A stretch of DNA of 52,756 nt. Source: Phycisphaerae bacterium (lineage in GTDB: Bacteria; Planctomycetota; Phycisphaerae; JAAYCJ01). A program made the position numbers and the translations under genes. Numbering within the stretch: the first letter of the stretch is position 1; each line of letters opens with the position of its first letter. Under the pieces are notes generated by a model. It saw nothing but the letters and a program-made list of their open reading frames with translations, was not told the DNA's origin and did not search any database. Location: assembly GCA_012729815.1 (NCBI GenBank), contig JAAYCJ010000198.1, positions 1-52,756 of the forward strand, in the 5' to 3' direction. Of the stretch, positions 27,240-35,401 are shown one piece after another.

Positions 27240-28472
27240 TTACTGGCCGGCGGCTGGCGGTTCCTTGACCGTCAGGTCCAGGGCCTTGATGATGTTGATC
27301 TTCAACTGGGGGTTGTAGTAGATCTGGCCGGTCACCGTCACGTAACGGTCCAGGTATTTCTCGACGGTGATGCCGCTGTCGGCGGGCACCTCGAGGTAGG
27401 CGACCGTCCGCTCGCGGGCCGGATCGTAGAGGCGATACCGCCTCGGCATGCCTTCGCCCTGGAAGACGAAACTGGCCCGCAGCACGCCCTCGCCCTGCCA
27501 GACCTTCGGCTCAGCCTCCAGGGCCTTGGCCTGGAGCTGGGCCACTTCCTGCCGCGTACGGGTATGGCTCTTCTGGTACCGGTCCCTCAACTCGACCAGC
27601 CGACTCAACCCGGTGCGGGCCTGCTGCTGATATTGCACCACCGCCAGACGCTGCTGGGCATAACTGGCCGCGGCGGGATTCTCCTGCTGTTCAGCGATGG
27701 CTTTGTACTCCGCCGCCAGTTCATCCCACTCCTGCTGGTCGAGCGGCTTCTCCAGTTCCGCTTCGTACTGCTTGTCCAAATCCGCCAGCGTGCCGGCGAA
27801 CTGGCCGAGACGCTGCTCCTGCGGCGTCCGTCCTTCCTCCGCCGGCCGGGTGGTCGCAGCGGGTTGAGTGGTGGTTTCCGGCTCCTCGACCGGTCCTTCC
27901 GCCACCTCCCGCTCTTCCGGGCTCAGGACCTCGATCTGCTCGGCCCGCGGCTCGGTGGGAACGCCTTCCTGCTCCTGGACCGGCTGGATGAACTGGCCGG
28001 AAATCCACACGAACGAACCCTCGGGCGGCTCGATCTTGAACCAGTCGCCCTCTTCGCCGAGGATCTTGACCTGCTCATCGCGGCCGAGGAGCACCTGAAT
28101 GGCCATCCGATTGGTCTCGTCCATCACCGACCCGGCCCGCACGGTCACGCGGTCGGCCACCACCCGTCCGGTATCGCCGGTGGTCCGTTCCACGTAGACC
28201 CCGTCGTCGCCCTGCCGCTTGACCCAACTGAAGTTGCCCGGCGGAGGCACGATCTTGTACCAGCCGTGCTCTTCGCCCACCACGCGGACCTGGTTGCCCT
28301 TCATCAGCCGCGAAACCGAATACCACCCGGTGTCCGGGCCCGAACGGATGTTTACGTAGTCGCCGGTCACCACGCCGGTAAAGGGATAGCGGACGCCCTG
28401 ACCCTCCTGGGCCAACGCAATGCCCGAGAAGATCAGCAGCACTGATAGGACTTGTGAAATCAAGCGAGTCAT
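27240..28472 (-). CDS. Secreted protein with two bacterial SH3 domains
   Basis: This 410-residue protein has a signal peptide (cleavage after GIALA). Two bacterial SH3 domains follow: TGDYVNIRSGPDTGWYSV to NFSWVKRQ (residues ~35-95), and ADRVTVRAGSVMDETN to SFVWISGQFI (~105-165). A Glu/Thr/Pro-rich linker leads to a charged, probably coiled-coil region (residues ~215-320). The C-terminal ~85 residues may form an OB-like domain (YLDRYVTVTGQIYY). SH3b domains commonly bind peptidoglycan or other envelope partners, so a cell-wall role is likely. ATG 28472 was chosen with GGAG eight bases upstream. Confidence 0.82.
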   Translation of the reverse strand: MTRLISQVLSVLLIFSGIALAQEGQGVRYPFTGVVTGDYVNIRSGPDTGWYSVSRLMKGNQVRVVGEEHGWYKIVPPPGNFSWVKRQGDDGVYVERTTGDTGRVVADRVTVRAGSVMDETNRMAIQVLLGRDEQVKILGEEGDWFKIEPPEGSFVWISGQFIQPVQEQEGVPTEPRAEQIEVLSPEEREVAEGPVEEPETTTQPAATTRPAEEGRTPQEQRLGQFAGTLADLDKQYEAELEKPLDQQEWDELAAEYKAIAEQQENPAAASYAQQRLAVVQYQQQARTGLSRLVELRDRYQKSHTRTRQEVAQLQAKALEAEPKVWQGEGVLRASFVFQGEGMPRRYRLYDPARERTVAYLEVPADSGITVEKYLDRYVTVTGQIYYNPQLKINIIKALDLTVKEPPAAGQ

Positions 28473-28677
28473 GGTTCCAACTCCAGAAATGCCCACTTAT
28501 TTGCTCCGTTTGTCGCTGATGACGCCAAACACTACCACCAAACCCTCGCCAAGTCAACGCCAAAGCGCAAGTCCAAGGCCCGGCGGAACTTGTCTGCCGC
28601 TCCGGGACGATCTGAAATTGTATACCCGCCGGTCCCGGAACGGTCGCCGAACCGACCGACGCGCAGCGGCCAAGGCA

Positions 28678-28693
28678 AAAAACCGCGGTTTTT
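28678..28693. other. Perfect 16-bp palindrome in the SH3 gene-LOG gene gap
   Basis: AAAAACCGCGGTTTTT sits in the 518-base gap between the SH3-domain gene and the LOG gene, upstream of the tRNA promoter. It could act as a weak bidirectional terminator insulating the tRNA or as a binding site. The remainder of 28473-28700 shows nothing else I can support. Confidence 0.3.
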
Positions 28694-28718
28694 CCGGATG
28701 TAAATTCGGCTCATGGGC

Positions 28719-28747
28719 TTGCTGTCGGCGTTCCGAGTGTATATAAT
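28719..28747 (+). promoter_or_regulatory. Promoter of the tRNA gene
   Basis: TTGCTG (28719-28724), a 17-base spacer and a perfect TATAAT (28742-28747) place a transcript start about ten bases before the tRNA. Confidence 0.7.
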
Positions 28748-28763
28748 GCCAGTTCTGACAACT

Positions 28764-28834
28764 GGGGACGTGGTGTAATGGGAGCACGCCGCGGTCGCAT
28801 CGCGGAAATGAGGGTTCGACTCCCTTCGTCTCCA
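28764..28834 (+). tRNA. tRNA-Ala (anticodon CGC), atypical
   Basis: A complete cloverleaf can be drawn. The acceptor stem GGGGACG/CGTCTCC contains a G3-U70 wobble, the alanine identity element. The D arm is GTGT/GCAC, the anticodon stem CCGCG/CGCGG with loop GTCGCAT (anticodon CGC, reading GCG), and the T arm GAGGG/CCCTT with loop TTCGACT. The discriminator is A and CCA is not encoded. Odd features: the variable loop has four bases, the loop closes with G32-U38, and the D arm resembles tRNA-Gly or tRNA-Gln rather than bacterial tRNA-Ala. A promoter lies directly upstream. The identity is firm if the gene is functional. Confidence 0.82.
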
Positions 28835-28838
28835 TTCA

Positions 28839-28866
28839 GTCGGCGTGGGCTGCAGCCCACGCCGAC
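28839..28866. repeat. Perfect 28-bp palindrome after the tRNA
   Basis: The 14-base arms (GTCGGCGTGGGCTG and its exact complement) abut without spacer, starting five bases after the tRNA. As RNA this folds into a 12-bp GC-rich hairpin with a UGCA loop. No U tract follows, so it may serve as a 3' processing barrier or a Rho-assisted stop rather than a standard terminator. Confidence 0.75.
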
Positions 28867-28990
28867 GCCAGCGGGCCTTCCAATGCCGGGGGCGGTTGTG
28901 ATCCAATCCAACCGAGGAGCTTCAACAGGCGTTGTCTGAGCCTTTCATCAGTGCGGTACGACGGCCCGAGGCGATTCATTGGAGTAACAG

Positions 28991-29860
28991 ATGAGCGGAA
29001 CCAACGACAACGGCGACCAAACCCGATGGCTGATGAAGGCTTACGAGAACATCGAGTTTCTCAAGAGCCCGGACGCCCGGTCCGTTCGCGTGCTCTGCGA
29101 GTTGGTCGAGTCGGAGGCCCGGCTGCGGCGTCATCACATCCGCAACACGATCGTGTTCTTCGGTTCGACACGCATTCTGCCCCGCCAGACCGCCCAGAAG
29201 ATGCTGCAGGACAAGAAGACCGGGAATCATGACCGCCGGACCGACCAGCAGATTCAGGAGCAGGCCCAGCGCGACCTGGTCATGTCGCGATACTACGAGG
29301 ATGCGGTCGAACTGGCCCGGCGGCTCACCGAATGGTCGCTGGCCATTCCGGACCCGCGCAGGCGGTTCACCATCTGCACCGGCGGCGGGCCCGGAATCAT
29401 GGAGGCGGGCAACCGCGGGGCGAGCCTGGCCGGCGGCGAATCGATCGGCCTGAACATCAGCCTGCCCTTCGAGCAGGTGCCCAACCCGTACCAGACGCGA
29501 AACATCTCGTTCGAGTTCCACTACTTTTTCATCCGCAAGTTCTGGTTCTTCTACCTGGCCAAGGCGCTGGTCGTCTTCCCGGGCGGCTTCGGCACCATGG
29601 ATGAGCTGTTCGAACTGCTGACCCTGGTCCAGACCCGCAAGACCAAAAAGTACATGCCCATCATCATCTACGGACCGGAGTACTGGAACGAGGTGTTCAA
29701 CTTCGACGCGCTGGTCAAGTGGGGCACGATCAGCCCGGAAGACCTGACCCTCTTCCAGTTCTTCGACGACGTGGACAGCACCTTCGAATACCTCAAAGCC
29801 GAACTGCTCGAGCACTACGTCAATCCGCCCGAGCACGGCGAGGGGGCGCACCACCCGTGA
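28991..29860 (+). CDS. LOG-family protein (lysine-decarboxylase-like Rossmann fold)
   Basis: This 289-residue cytoplasmic protein belongs to the LOG family; characterised members are cytokinin riboside 5'-monophosphate phosphoribohydrolases or nucleotide hydrolases. The hallmark PGGFGTMDELFE is present, as are FGSTRI near residue 57 and CTGGGPGIMEAGNRGA. The ~50-residue N-terminal extension and an internal charged insertion make it longer than plant LOG proteins, matching the larger bacterial subgroup. GGAG precedes the ATG. Its stop codon overlaps the GTG start of the TPR gene. Confidence 0.9.
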   Translation: MSGTNDNGDQTRWLMKAYENIEFLKSPDARSVRVLCELVESEARLRRHHIRNTIVFFGSTRILPRQTAQKMLQDKKTGNHDRRTDQQIQEQAQRDLVMSRYYEDAVELARRLTEWSLAIPDPRRRFTICTGGGPGIMEAGNRGASLAGGESIGLNISLPFEQVPNPYQTRNISFEFHYFFIRKFWFFYLAKALVVFPGGFGTMDELFELLTLVQTRKTKKYMPIIIYGPEYWNEVFNFDALVKWGTISPEDLTLFQFFDDVDSTFEYLKAELLEHYVNPPEHGEGAHHP

Positions 29861-30171
29861 GTCGCCAGCGGATCATCGAGCTGAACGAGGCTTTGGGCCG
29901 TCGTCCGGAGCATGAGTTCGCCCTCTACGCCCTGGCCATGGAGCACGCGTCGCTGGGCGAACTGGAGCGGGCGGTGGAGCTGTTCGAACAGCTCGTGCGG
30001 ACCCACCCGAATTACGTGCCCGCCTACCAGCAGTACGCCTCGGTCCTGGCCCGCCTGCGCCGCTACGATCGCATGCGCACCGTGCTGCAAAGCGGCCTGG
30101 TGCACGCCCAGGAGCACGGCCAGTTCCACGCCCGCGACAAGATGCGAGACATGCTCAGCCAGTTGCCGTGA
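29857..30171 (+). CDS. Small TPR-type protein
   Basis: This 104-residue protein consists of about two and a half tetratricopeptide helices (FALYALAMEHASLGELERAVELFEQL, then YVPAYQQYASVLARLRRYDRM) and resembles small planctomycetal TPR proteins. The start is a GTG whose bases overlap the LOG stop codon (GTGA), implying translational coupling; an AGGGGG sequence lies 11 bases upstream. Function is unknown; an adaptor for the LOG enzyme is possible. Confidence 0.75.
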   Translation: MSRQRIIELNEALGRRPEHEFALYALAMEHASLGELERAVELFEQLVRTHPNYVPAYQQYASVLARLRRYDRMRTVLQSGLVHAQEHGQFHARDKMRDMLSQLP

Positions 30172-30201
30172 ACTGACCGCTGGCGACGTTCTTTGCCTCA
30201 G

Positions 30202-31530
30202 TCATCGGATCGCCGTATCGAACAGGACTTCGTACCAGTGGACGAATGTGACCCCGTCGATGGTGCGCCGCGTCTGATCATCGAGGCGGAACCGCTGGCT
30301 CTCGGAGCAACGGCGCTGGCAATAGTGCCGTTGAAGAATGGTCCGTCCCTGTCGGGTGAAGTAGGCCTCGATCAGTGTCGTGTGATCGCCGCTCAGTTCG
30401 CCGTCCAGATAGAAGGTCCGAAGGCAGGTGAACGCGCGGGGACCGACCTTCAGCCGGAACATCCCGCAGCCGATGGCGTCGGGCTCGTATCCGCTCTGGC
30501 GGAAGACGCCGAACGATTCCTCGATGAACCGGCCGCGGTCCTCGATCCGCCGCGGATGCTGACCCCCGTCTCCCTCGAAATCGTCACCGAGGAATGTGAA
30601 TACCTTCCGCATTCCATCGGCGATGCGCGAGACCCCAAGCCACTGGGACTTCTCATCCGTCAGCCGGGCAAACACCGTATCGACAGCCTCGCTCCAGCCG
30701 CCTTTTCGGGTCCATTCGTTGACCTCGACCTCAACGCAATCCACGTGATGCACCTGGGCCGGGCGAACGCTGCGGGTCGATGTGACGCTGGCCAATGTCC
30801 AATCCGGCGGGTCGTACCATCCACCGGACGCTTGGGCGCCGACATCGGGAATGATCGGCCACCACAGCAGTTCTCGTACGCTCACGGCGAAGGGCCTTGC
30901 CCGGCTTGGTTCGATGGTGATTTGCGGCCTTCGCTCGGGGAAATCCGGTTTCCTGTCTTTCTTTGATCCCATGACGATTCTCCTCTCTTGGCGGTCGATC
31001 CCAGCCATGCTCCGTACCATGTTCCTGGCCGCGAACAGTTGTCGCTTCACGGTGCCCTGCGGCCGCCGAATGCGCCGGGCGATCTGGTCGATGCTCAAAC
31101 CCTCCAGGTAGAACATCTCGATCAACTTTCGGTTCTCCGGATGCCGGGATTCGAGGGACTCGAGGATCTCTTCGACAAACTCGGCGGCTTCTGATGGATG
31201 GTCCCCGGACATCGCTGCCTGCAGGTGCGGTTCGATCTCGATCACCGGTCCCTGCCTTGTCGACCGGCGATGGAAGTCCCGGCAGCGGTTGCGGGCGATC
31301 TGGAGGAGCCATGCCCGAAAGTGAGCGGGTTGGCGCAAAGTGCCGACGCCTCGCCATGCCTGCAGAAGCGTCTCTTGAAGCACGTCCTCAATCGAGGCGG
31401 GGTCGCGGACCTCGTACCGGACCAGGGCGGTCAGCACACGCTCGTTGCGGCGGACCAACTCCACGAACGCCCGGGCGTCACCGACTGCGCTGTGCCTGAC
31501 AAGTTGTTCATCGGAAATGTTCGGTGCCAT
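30202..31530 (-). CDS. ECF sigma factor fused in frame to a C-terminal domain of unknown function
   Basis: Residues 1-~185 are an ECF sigma-70 factor: region 2 (ARAFVELVRRNERVL to FRAWLLQIARNRCRDFHRR) and region 4 (RKLIEMFYLEGLSIDQIARRI, TVKRQLFAARNMV). Without a stop codon the frame continues for 256 residues starting at MGSKKDRKPDF, a soluble segment with no membrane helix and no family I recognise (WWPIIPDVGAQASGGWYDPP near its start, HCYC-type cysteines near the end). ATG 31530 has GGAG eight bases upstream; an ATG at 31551 is in frame. An internal ATG at 30972 has its own strong ribosome site (see separate entry), so two products are possible. Confidence 0.8.
   Translation of the reverse strand: MAPNISDEQLVRHSAVGDARAFVELVRRNERVLTALVRYEVRDPASIEDVLQETLLQAWRGVGTLRQPAHFRAWLLQIARNRCRDFHRRSTRQGPVIEIEPHLQAAMSGDHPSEAAEFVEEILESLESRHPENRKLIEMFYLEGLSIDQIARRIRRPQGTVKRQLFAARNMVRSMAGIDRQERRIVMGSKKDRKPDFPERRPQITIEPSRARPFAVSVRELLWWPIIPDVGAQASGGWYDPPDWTLASVTSTRSVRPAQVHHVDCVEVEVNEWTRKGGWSEAVDTVFARLTDEKSQWLGVSRIADGMRKVFTFLGDDFEGDGGQHPRRIEDRGRFIEESFGVFRQSGYEPDAIGCGMFRLKVGPRAFTCLRTFYLDGELSGDHTTLIEAYFTRQGRTILQRHYCQRRCSESQRFRLDDQTRRTIDGVTFVHWYEVLFDTAIR
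30972..30992 (-). promoter_or_regulatory. Internal ribosome site and ATG inside the sigma-fusion gene
   Basis: On the minus strand AGAGGAGA is followed by six bases and ATG at 30972, exactly at the boundary between the sigma region and the unknown domain. The spacing is ideal, suggesting the C-terminal 256 residues may also be made as a separate protein. Confidence 0.6.
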
Positions 31531-31612
31531 CGCCATGTCTCCATCGTACATGGCGTTGGCGAATGCGGAAAGGTTCGCGAAAAACCCGGATCAGCAACAC
31601 CGTCGCCGGCGG

Positions 31613-32863
31613 TCAGTCGGCGAAGCGTCTGACCACGATGCAAGCGTTGTGGCCGCCGAACCCGAACGAGTTGGAGACCGCCACGTTGATCGTGCCCGGA
31701 CGCGGCTGGTTGGGCACGTAGTCCAGGTCGCACTGCGGGTCCGGATTCTCGAGGTTGACCGTGGGCGGCAGCGTGTCCTTGAGCATGCCCAGGATGGTGG
31801 TGATCAGCTCAGCGCCGCCGCTGGCCCCGAGCAGATGCCCGAGCTGGCTTTTGGTCGAGCTGATCGCCAGCTTGCGGGCGTGGTCGCCGAACACGGCCTT
31901 GACCGCTTTGGTCTCGCCGATATCGCCCAGTTCCGTGCTCGTCCCGTGGGCGTTGATGTACTCGACGTCCTGCGGGTTGACTCCGGCGTCGGCCAGGGCC
32001 CGGCGAAGGGCCATGGCGGCGCCCAGACCGTCGGGCTCCGGCGCGGTCAGGTGATAGGCGTCGGCGCTGGCCCCGAAGCCGAGCACCTCAGCCACGATCG
32101 TCGCGCCGCGGGCCTTGGCGTGTTCGAGCTCTTCAAAGATCAGCACGCCGGCCCCTTCGGCCATGATGAACCCGTCGCGGTCCTTGTCGAACGGGCGGCT
32201 GGCCCGCTGTGGATCGTCGTTGCGGGTCGAGAGCGCCTTCATGGCACAGAAACTCGAGAGGCCCAGGTGGGTCAAGGCGGCTTCGGACCCGCCGGTGAAC
32301 ATCATGTCGCAGTCGTTTCGCTGAATGGCCCGAAGGGCGTCGCCCATGGCGTTGGTCGCCGAGGCGCAGGCGGTGGCCACCGAGGTGTTGATGCCTTTGG
32401 CCCCGAACAGGAGCGAGACGTTGCCCGAGGCGGCGTTGCCCATCAGCTTGGGGATGGTGAACACCGAGACCTTCGAGGGTCCTTTTTCCAGCAGGCGGAC
32501 GTGCTGTTCCTCCAGTTCGGTCAGGCCGCCGATGCCCGACCCGATGATCACGCCGGTCCGCTCCTGATGCTCCGCGGGCAGGGGCATGGACAGGCCGGCG
32601 TTCTTCGCCGCGCTCTGCGCCGCCGCCACCGCGAACTGGGCGAACCGGTCAAGCCGCTTGACGTCCTTGCGGTCGATGTAGCGGGCGGGATCGAAGTCCA
32701 CGCACTCGCCGCCGATCCGCGAGTCGTAGCACGAGGCGTCGAACCGGCGGACCGGACCGATGCCGCTCTTGCACGCGATGATGTTGGACCAGTACGTCTC
32801 CAGGTCTTCGCCCAGAGACGTGACCAGACCCATTCCTGTTATGACAATACGTCGCTTGGCCAT
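31613..32863 (-). CDS. fabF: 3-oxoacyl-[ACP] synthase II
   Basis: FabF condenses malonyl-ACP with acyl-ACP during fatty acid elongation. The 416-residue thiolase-fold enzyme has the Cys-His-His triad: Cys166 (VATACASATN), His306 (NAHGTSTELGD) and His343 (SQLGHLLGASG). Typical length is ~413. It is the last gene of the fabD-fabG-acpP-fabF operon, 45 bases after acpP. Confidence 0.97.
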   Translation of the reverse strand: MAKRRIVITGMGLVTSLGEDLETYWSNIIACKSGIGPVRRFDASCYDSRIGGECVDFDPARYIDRKDVKRLDRFAQFAVAAAQSAAKNAGLSMPLPAEHQERTGVIIGSGIGGLTELEEQHVRLLEKGPSKVSVFTIPKLMGNAASGNVSLLFGAKGINTSVATACASATNAMGDALRAIQRNDCDMMFTGGSEAALTHLGLSSFCAMKALSTRNDDPQRASRPFDKDRDGFIMAEGAGVLIFEELEHAKARGATIVAEVLGFGASADAYHLTAPEPDGLGAAMALRRALADAGVNPQDVEYINAHGTSTELGDIGETKAVKAVFGDHARKLAISSTKSQLGHLLGASGGAELITTILGMLKDTLPPTVNLENPDPQCDLDYVPNQPRPGTINVAVSNSFGFGGHNACIVVRRFAD

Positions 32864-32908
32864 CTGCTTACCCAGGGAGGTAGGTTGGACGGTCGCTTCA
32901 GGGGCGCC

Positions 32909-33172
32909 TCAGGACTGCTGCTGCTGTTTGTCGATGTGCTCGGTGATGTAGTCGATCGCCATGCCGACGGTCTGGATCTTCTCGGCCTCCTCGTCGGGAA
33001 TGTTCATGTCGAACGCGTCTTCCAGTTCCATGACCAGCTCGACGGTGTCCAGCGAATCCGCGTTCAGGTCGTTGATGAAGGAGGTCTCGCGGCTGATTTC
33101 CGCTTTGTCCACGCCCATCTGCTCGCTGACGATTTCGATCACCTTGCTTTCGACTTCAGTCTTATCTGCCAA
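32909..33172 (-). CDS. acpP: Acyl carrier protein (TTG start)
   Basis: AcpP carries growing acyl chains on a 4'-phosphopantetheine arm attached to Ser40 ([12 protein letters not shown]) by AcpS. The 87-residue acidic helical bundle is complete and slightly long because of a QQQQS tail. No ATG exists at the N-terminus; the start is TTG 33172, seven bases after a perfect AGGAGG ribosome site. A promoter (33245-33273) lies in the gap after fabG, so acpP-fabF may be transcribed both from the operon and separately. Confidence 0.95.
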   Translation of the reverse strand: MADKTEVESKVIEIVSEQMGVDKAEISRETSFINDLNADSLDTVELVMELEDAFDMNIPDEEAEKIQTVGMAIDYITEHIDKQQQQS

Positions 33173-33244
33173 GATCGATCCTCCTAATTGGCATAGCACC
33201 GAAACCCGGGTCCACCACCAGCCTTGTGGTTGCATGGACGCCGT

Positions 33245-33273
33245 AATATACCAAAGCACGCGTACCCGATCAA
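33245..33273 (-). promoter_or_regulatory. Internal promoter for acpP-fabF
   Basis: On the minus strand TTGATC (33273-33268), a 17-base spacer and TATATT (33250-33245) precede acpP by about 70 bases. A small ACCAC/GTGGT hairpin lies in the leader. Extra expression of the abundant ACP would explain it. Confidence 0.5.
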
Positions 33274-33288
33274 AGACTTTTTGCCCCG

Positions 33289-34035
33289 TTACATGAGCAT
33301 TCCGCCGTCCACCACCAGCACCTGCCCGGTGATGTACGAAGCCCCCGGACCGGCCAGAAACCGCACCGCGGCCGCGATTTCCTCCGGCTGGCCGAACCGT
33401 CTGGCCGGAATCATCGGCAGCACCGCCTCCTTGACCTTCTCGGGCAGCACGTCGGTCATGTCCGTGGCGATAAAGCCCGGGGCCACCGCGTTGACGGTCA
33501 CGCCGCGCTTGGCCAGTTCCTTGGCCGCCGATTTGGTCAGGCCGACCATGCCCGCCTTGGCCGCCGCGTAGTTGCACTGCCCGGCGTTGCCGGCGAGGCC
33601 CGAGACGCTGGTGATATTGATGATCCGGCCGCTGCGCTGGCGGATCATGTGCTTTCCCGCCTGGCGCATGGCCACGAAGGCGGATTTAAGATTCACGTTC
33701 AGGACTTCGTCAAACTGGCCGTCGTCCATGCTGATCAGCAGGCCGTCGCGGGTGATGCCCGCGTTGTTGACCAGGATATCGAGTTTTCCGTTGGCCTCAG
33801 CCACTTCGTCGATCGCGGCGGCCAGCGCCGCGGTGTCGGCGATGTCCACCACCTTGGCCTCGACCGAACCGGGCAGGTCCCCGGCCTCCGCAGCCACCGC
33901 GTCGAGCTTCTCCTGATTCCGGGCCATGGCCACCACCTTGGCCCCGGCCCCAGCCAGGGCCAGCACGATCGCCCGGCCGATCCCTCGCGACCCGCCGGTC
34001 ACGATCGCCAGCTTATCCTGCAGTTCCGCGGTCAT
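33289..34035 (-). CDS. fabG: 3-oxoacyl-[ACP] reductase
   Basis: FabG is the NADPH-dependent short-chain dehydrogenase that reduces 3-oxoacyl-ACP. The 248-residue protein shows TGGSRGIG (13-20), NNAG (90-93), catalytic Ser143, Tyr156 and Lys160 (YAAAK), and the C-terminal [19 protein letters not shown] lies five bases before ATG 34035. It follows fabD by 29 bases in the same operon. Confidence 0.97.
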   Translation of the reverse strand: MTAELQDKLAIVTGGSRGIGRAIVLALAGAGAKVVAMARNQEKLDAVAAEAGDLPGSVEAKVVDIADTAALAAAIDEVAEANGKLDILVNNAGITRDGLLISMDDGQFDEVLNVNLKSAFVAMRQAGKHMIRQRSGRIINITSVSGLAGNAGQCNYAAAKAGMVGLTKSAAKELAKRGVTVNAVAPGFIATDMTDVLPEKVKEAVLPMIPARRFGQPEEIAAAVRFLAGPGASYITGQVLVVDGGMLM

Positions 34036-34064
34036 CCGCACTCCTTTCGCATGTCTATATATAG

Positions 34065-34982
34065 TCATTTCAGGTCGGCCGACGTGGAAATGTTGGCGGT
34101 TTTGGTCCGGCGGCTGATCCGCTTCATGAACGCGGTCAGCGTCTTTTTCGGCCCCACTTCGACAAACTCGTCCGCCCCCAGCTCCAGCAGCTTCTGCATC
34201 GACTTGGCCCACCAGGTGGCCGAGGTGACCTGCGTATAGAGGCTCCGCCGGATGGCGTCCGGGTCGTCGTGGAACTGGCAATCGACGTTGGCGACCACCG
34301 GGAATTTCGGCTTCGAAAAGGCCGTCTCCTCGAGAATCGGCTTGAGCTTGTCCGCCGCCGACTGCATCAGCGGCGAATGGAACGCCCCAGCCACGTCCAG
34401 GATGACCACCTTCATCGCTCCGGCTGCCTCAGCCGCCCGGGCCGCCCGGTCGATCGCCGCCTTCTGACCGCTCAGGACCACCTGTCCGGGGCAGTTGTAG
34501 TTGGCCACCACCAGCACCTCGCCCTGGCCGGCTTCGCGGCAGATCGCCTCGACCTTCTCGTCGTCCAGGCCGATCACCGCCACCATGCCGCCATCGGTCG
34601 CCTCCGCCGCCTCCTGCATGAATCTGGCCCGGGCCGCCAGCAACTTCAACGCCGAGTCGAAGCCCAACGCCCCAGCCGCGTGATAGGCGGTGTACTCGCC
34701 CAGACTCAACCCGCCCGCGTAGGCGGGCGCCAACTCCCATCGTCCCAGCCCCTTGGCCGCCTCCAGCGCCGCCACCGATGTCACGAAAATCGCCGGCTGC
34801 TGGACGTCGGTGGCGTTGAGCCGCTCAGCCGGTCCGTTGAAGCACAGCTCCGAAATCTTATAGCCGAGCACCTCGTCGGCCCGGTCAAAGACCGCCTTGG
34901 CCGCTGGGTACTCCCGATAGAGATCGGCGCCCATGCCGACCTCCTGAGCGCCCTGACCGGGAAACATCAGTACCGTTGTCAT
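34065..34982 (-). CDS. fabD: Malonyl-CoA:ACP transacylase
   Basis: FabD loads malonyl groups onto ACP. The 305-residue enzyme contains the N-terminal FPGQGAQ, the nucleophile elbow GLSLGE with Ser93, and His202 in AGAFHSPLM. Length is typical. AGGAG precedes ATG 34982. As the first gene of the operon it is the likely start of transcription, with the 419-base upstream gap holding its promoter region. Confidence 0.97.
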   Translation of the reverse strand: MTTVLMFPGQGAQEVGMGADLYREYPAAKAVFDRADEVLGYKISELCFNGPAERLNATDVQQPAIFVTSVAALEAAKGLGRWELAPAYAGGLSLGEYTAYHAAGALGFDSALKLLAARARFMQEAAEATDGGMVAVIGLDDEKVEAICREAGQGEVLVVANYNCPGQVVLSGQKAAIDRAARAAEAAGAMKVVILDVAGAFHSPLMQSAADKLKPILEETAFSKPKFPVVANVDCQFHDDPDAIRRSLYTQVTSATWWAKSMQKLLELGADEFVEVGPKKTLTAFMKRISRRTKTANISTSADLK

Positions 34983-35163
34983 GTCTCTGCATCTCCTGCA
35001 CAGCCCACGTTCACGCCCGCTCGATGAGTCGGATTAACATAACCGCCCAACCGCCCCAGTTCAAGCCTTCCACCACCTTTTCAGACTAGAATCTTGGCCC
35101 AAACTTAATTTAGCATCATTAAGCATGACTGATAGTTATAATTCCTCCACAATGTTGTACTAT

Positions 35164-35209
35164 CTCCGGTGGTGTGTGCTTTCGCCCGCGAAAACGCACA
35201 CCACCGGAG
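35164..35209. repeat. Long two-part inverted repeat (13-bp stem plus inner hairpin)
   Basis: CTCCGGTGGTGTG (35164-35176) pairs perfectly with CACACCACCGGAG (35197-35209). Inside, TTTCG/CGAAA (35180-35184/35189-35193) closes a CCCG tetraloop. The element sits between the divergent fabD and DUF486 genes and ends 11 bases before a TATAAT sequence. Confidence 0.75.
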
Positions 35210-35220
35210 GGGCGGCTCGA

Positions 35221-35343
35221 TATAATATCGTCAGTGTCGCTGCGGCGTTGCGGCGAGAGGACCGACAGGAGCATCAGGTAGCGGCGTAACCGAGCGTCAG
35301 TTATCCCGTCCGAGACCGGGCTCCGCCCGCCTTCTCGATTTTT
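35221..35343 (+). ncRNA. Putative leader RNA with terminator-like end upstream of the DUF486 gene
   Basis: TATAAT at 35221-35226 (within CGATATAATATCG) could start a transcript near 35233. About 110 bases later a composite hairpin (CGAGA...CGGGC-TCC-GCCCG...TCTCG, 35311-35337) is followed by ATTTTT, as in an intrinsic terminator or attenuator. The coding start is 58 bases further on. No known riboswitch class fits by eye, and no good -35 box is visible. This accounts for most of the 34983-35401 gap. Confidence 0.35.
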
Positions 35344-35401
35344 CCCCATTTGGACCGGGATGGGTATGCGTCCGGACGTCGCCGCTGGGCGAGGAATTGC
35401 C

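Noticed and set aside
31445-33187. 580-residue plus-strand frame
   Set aside because: It spans the complements of the sigma factor, fabF and acpP, so it cannot be a gene alongside them.
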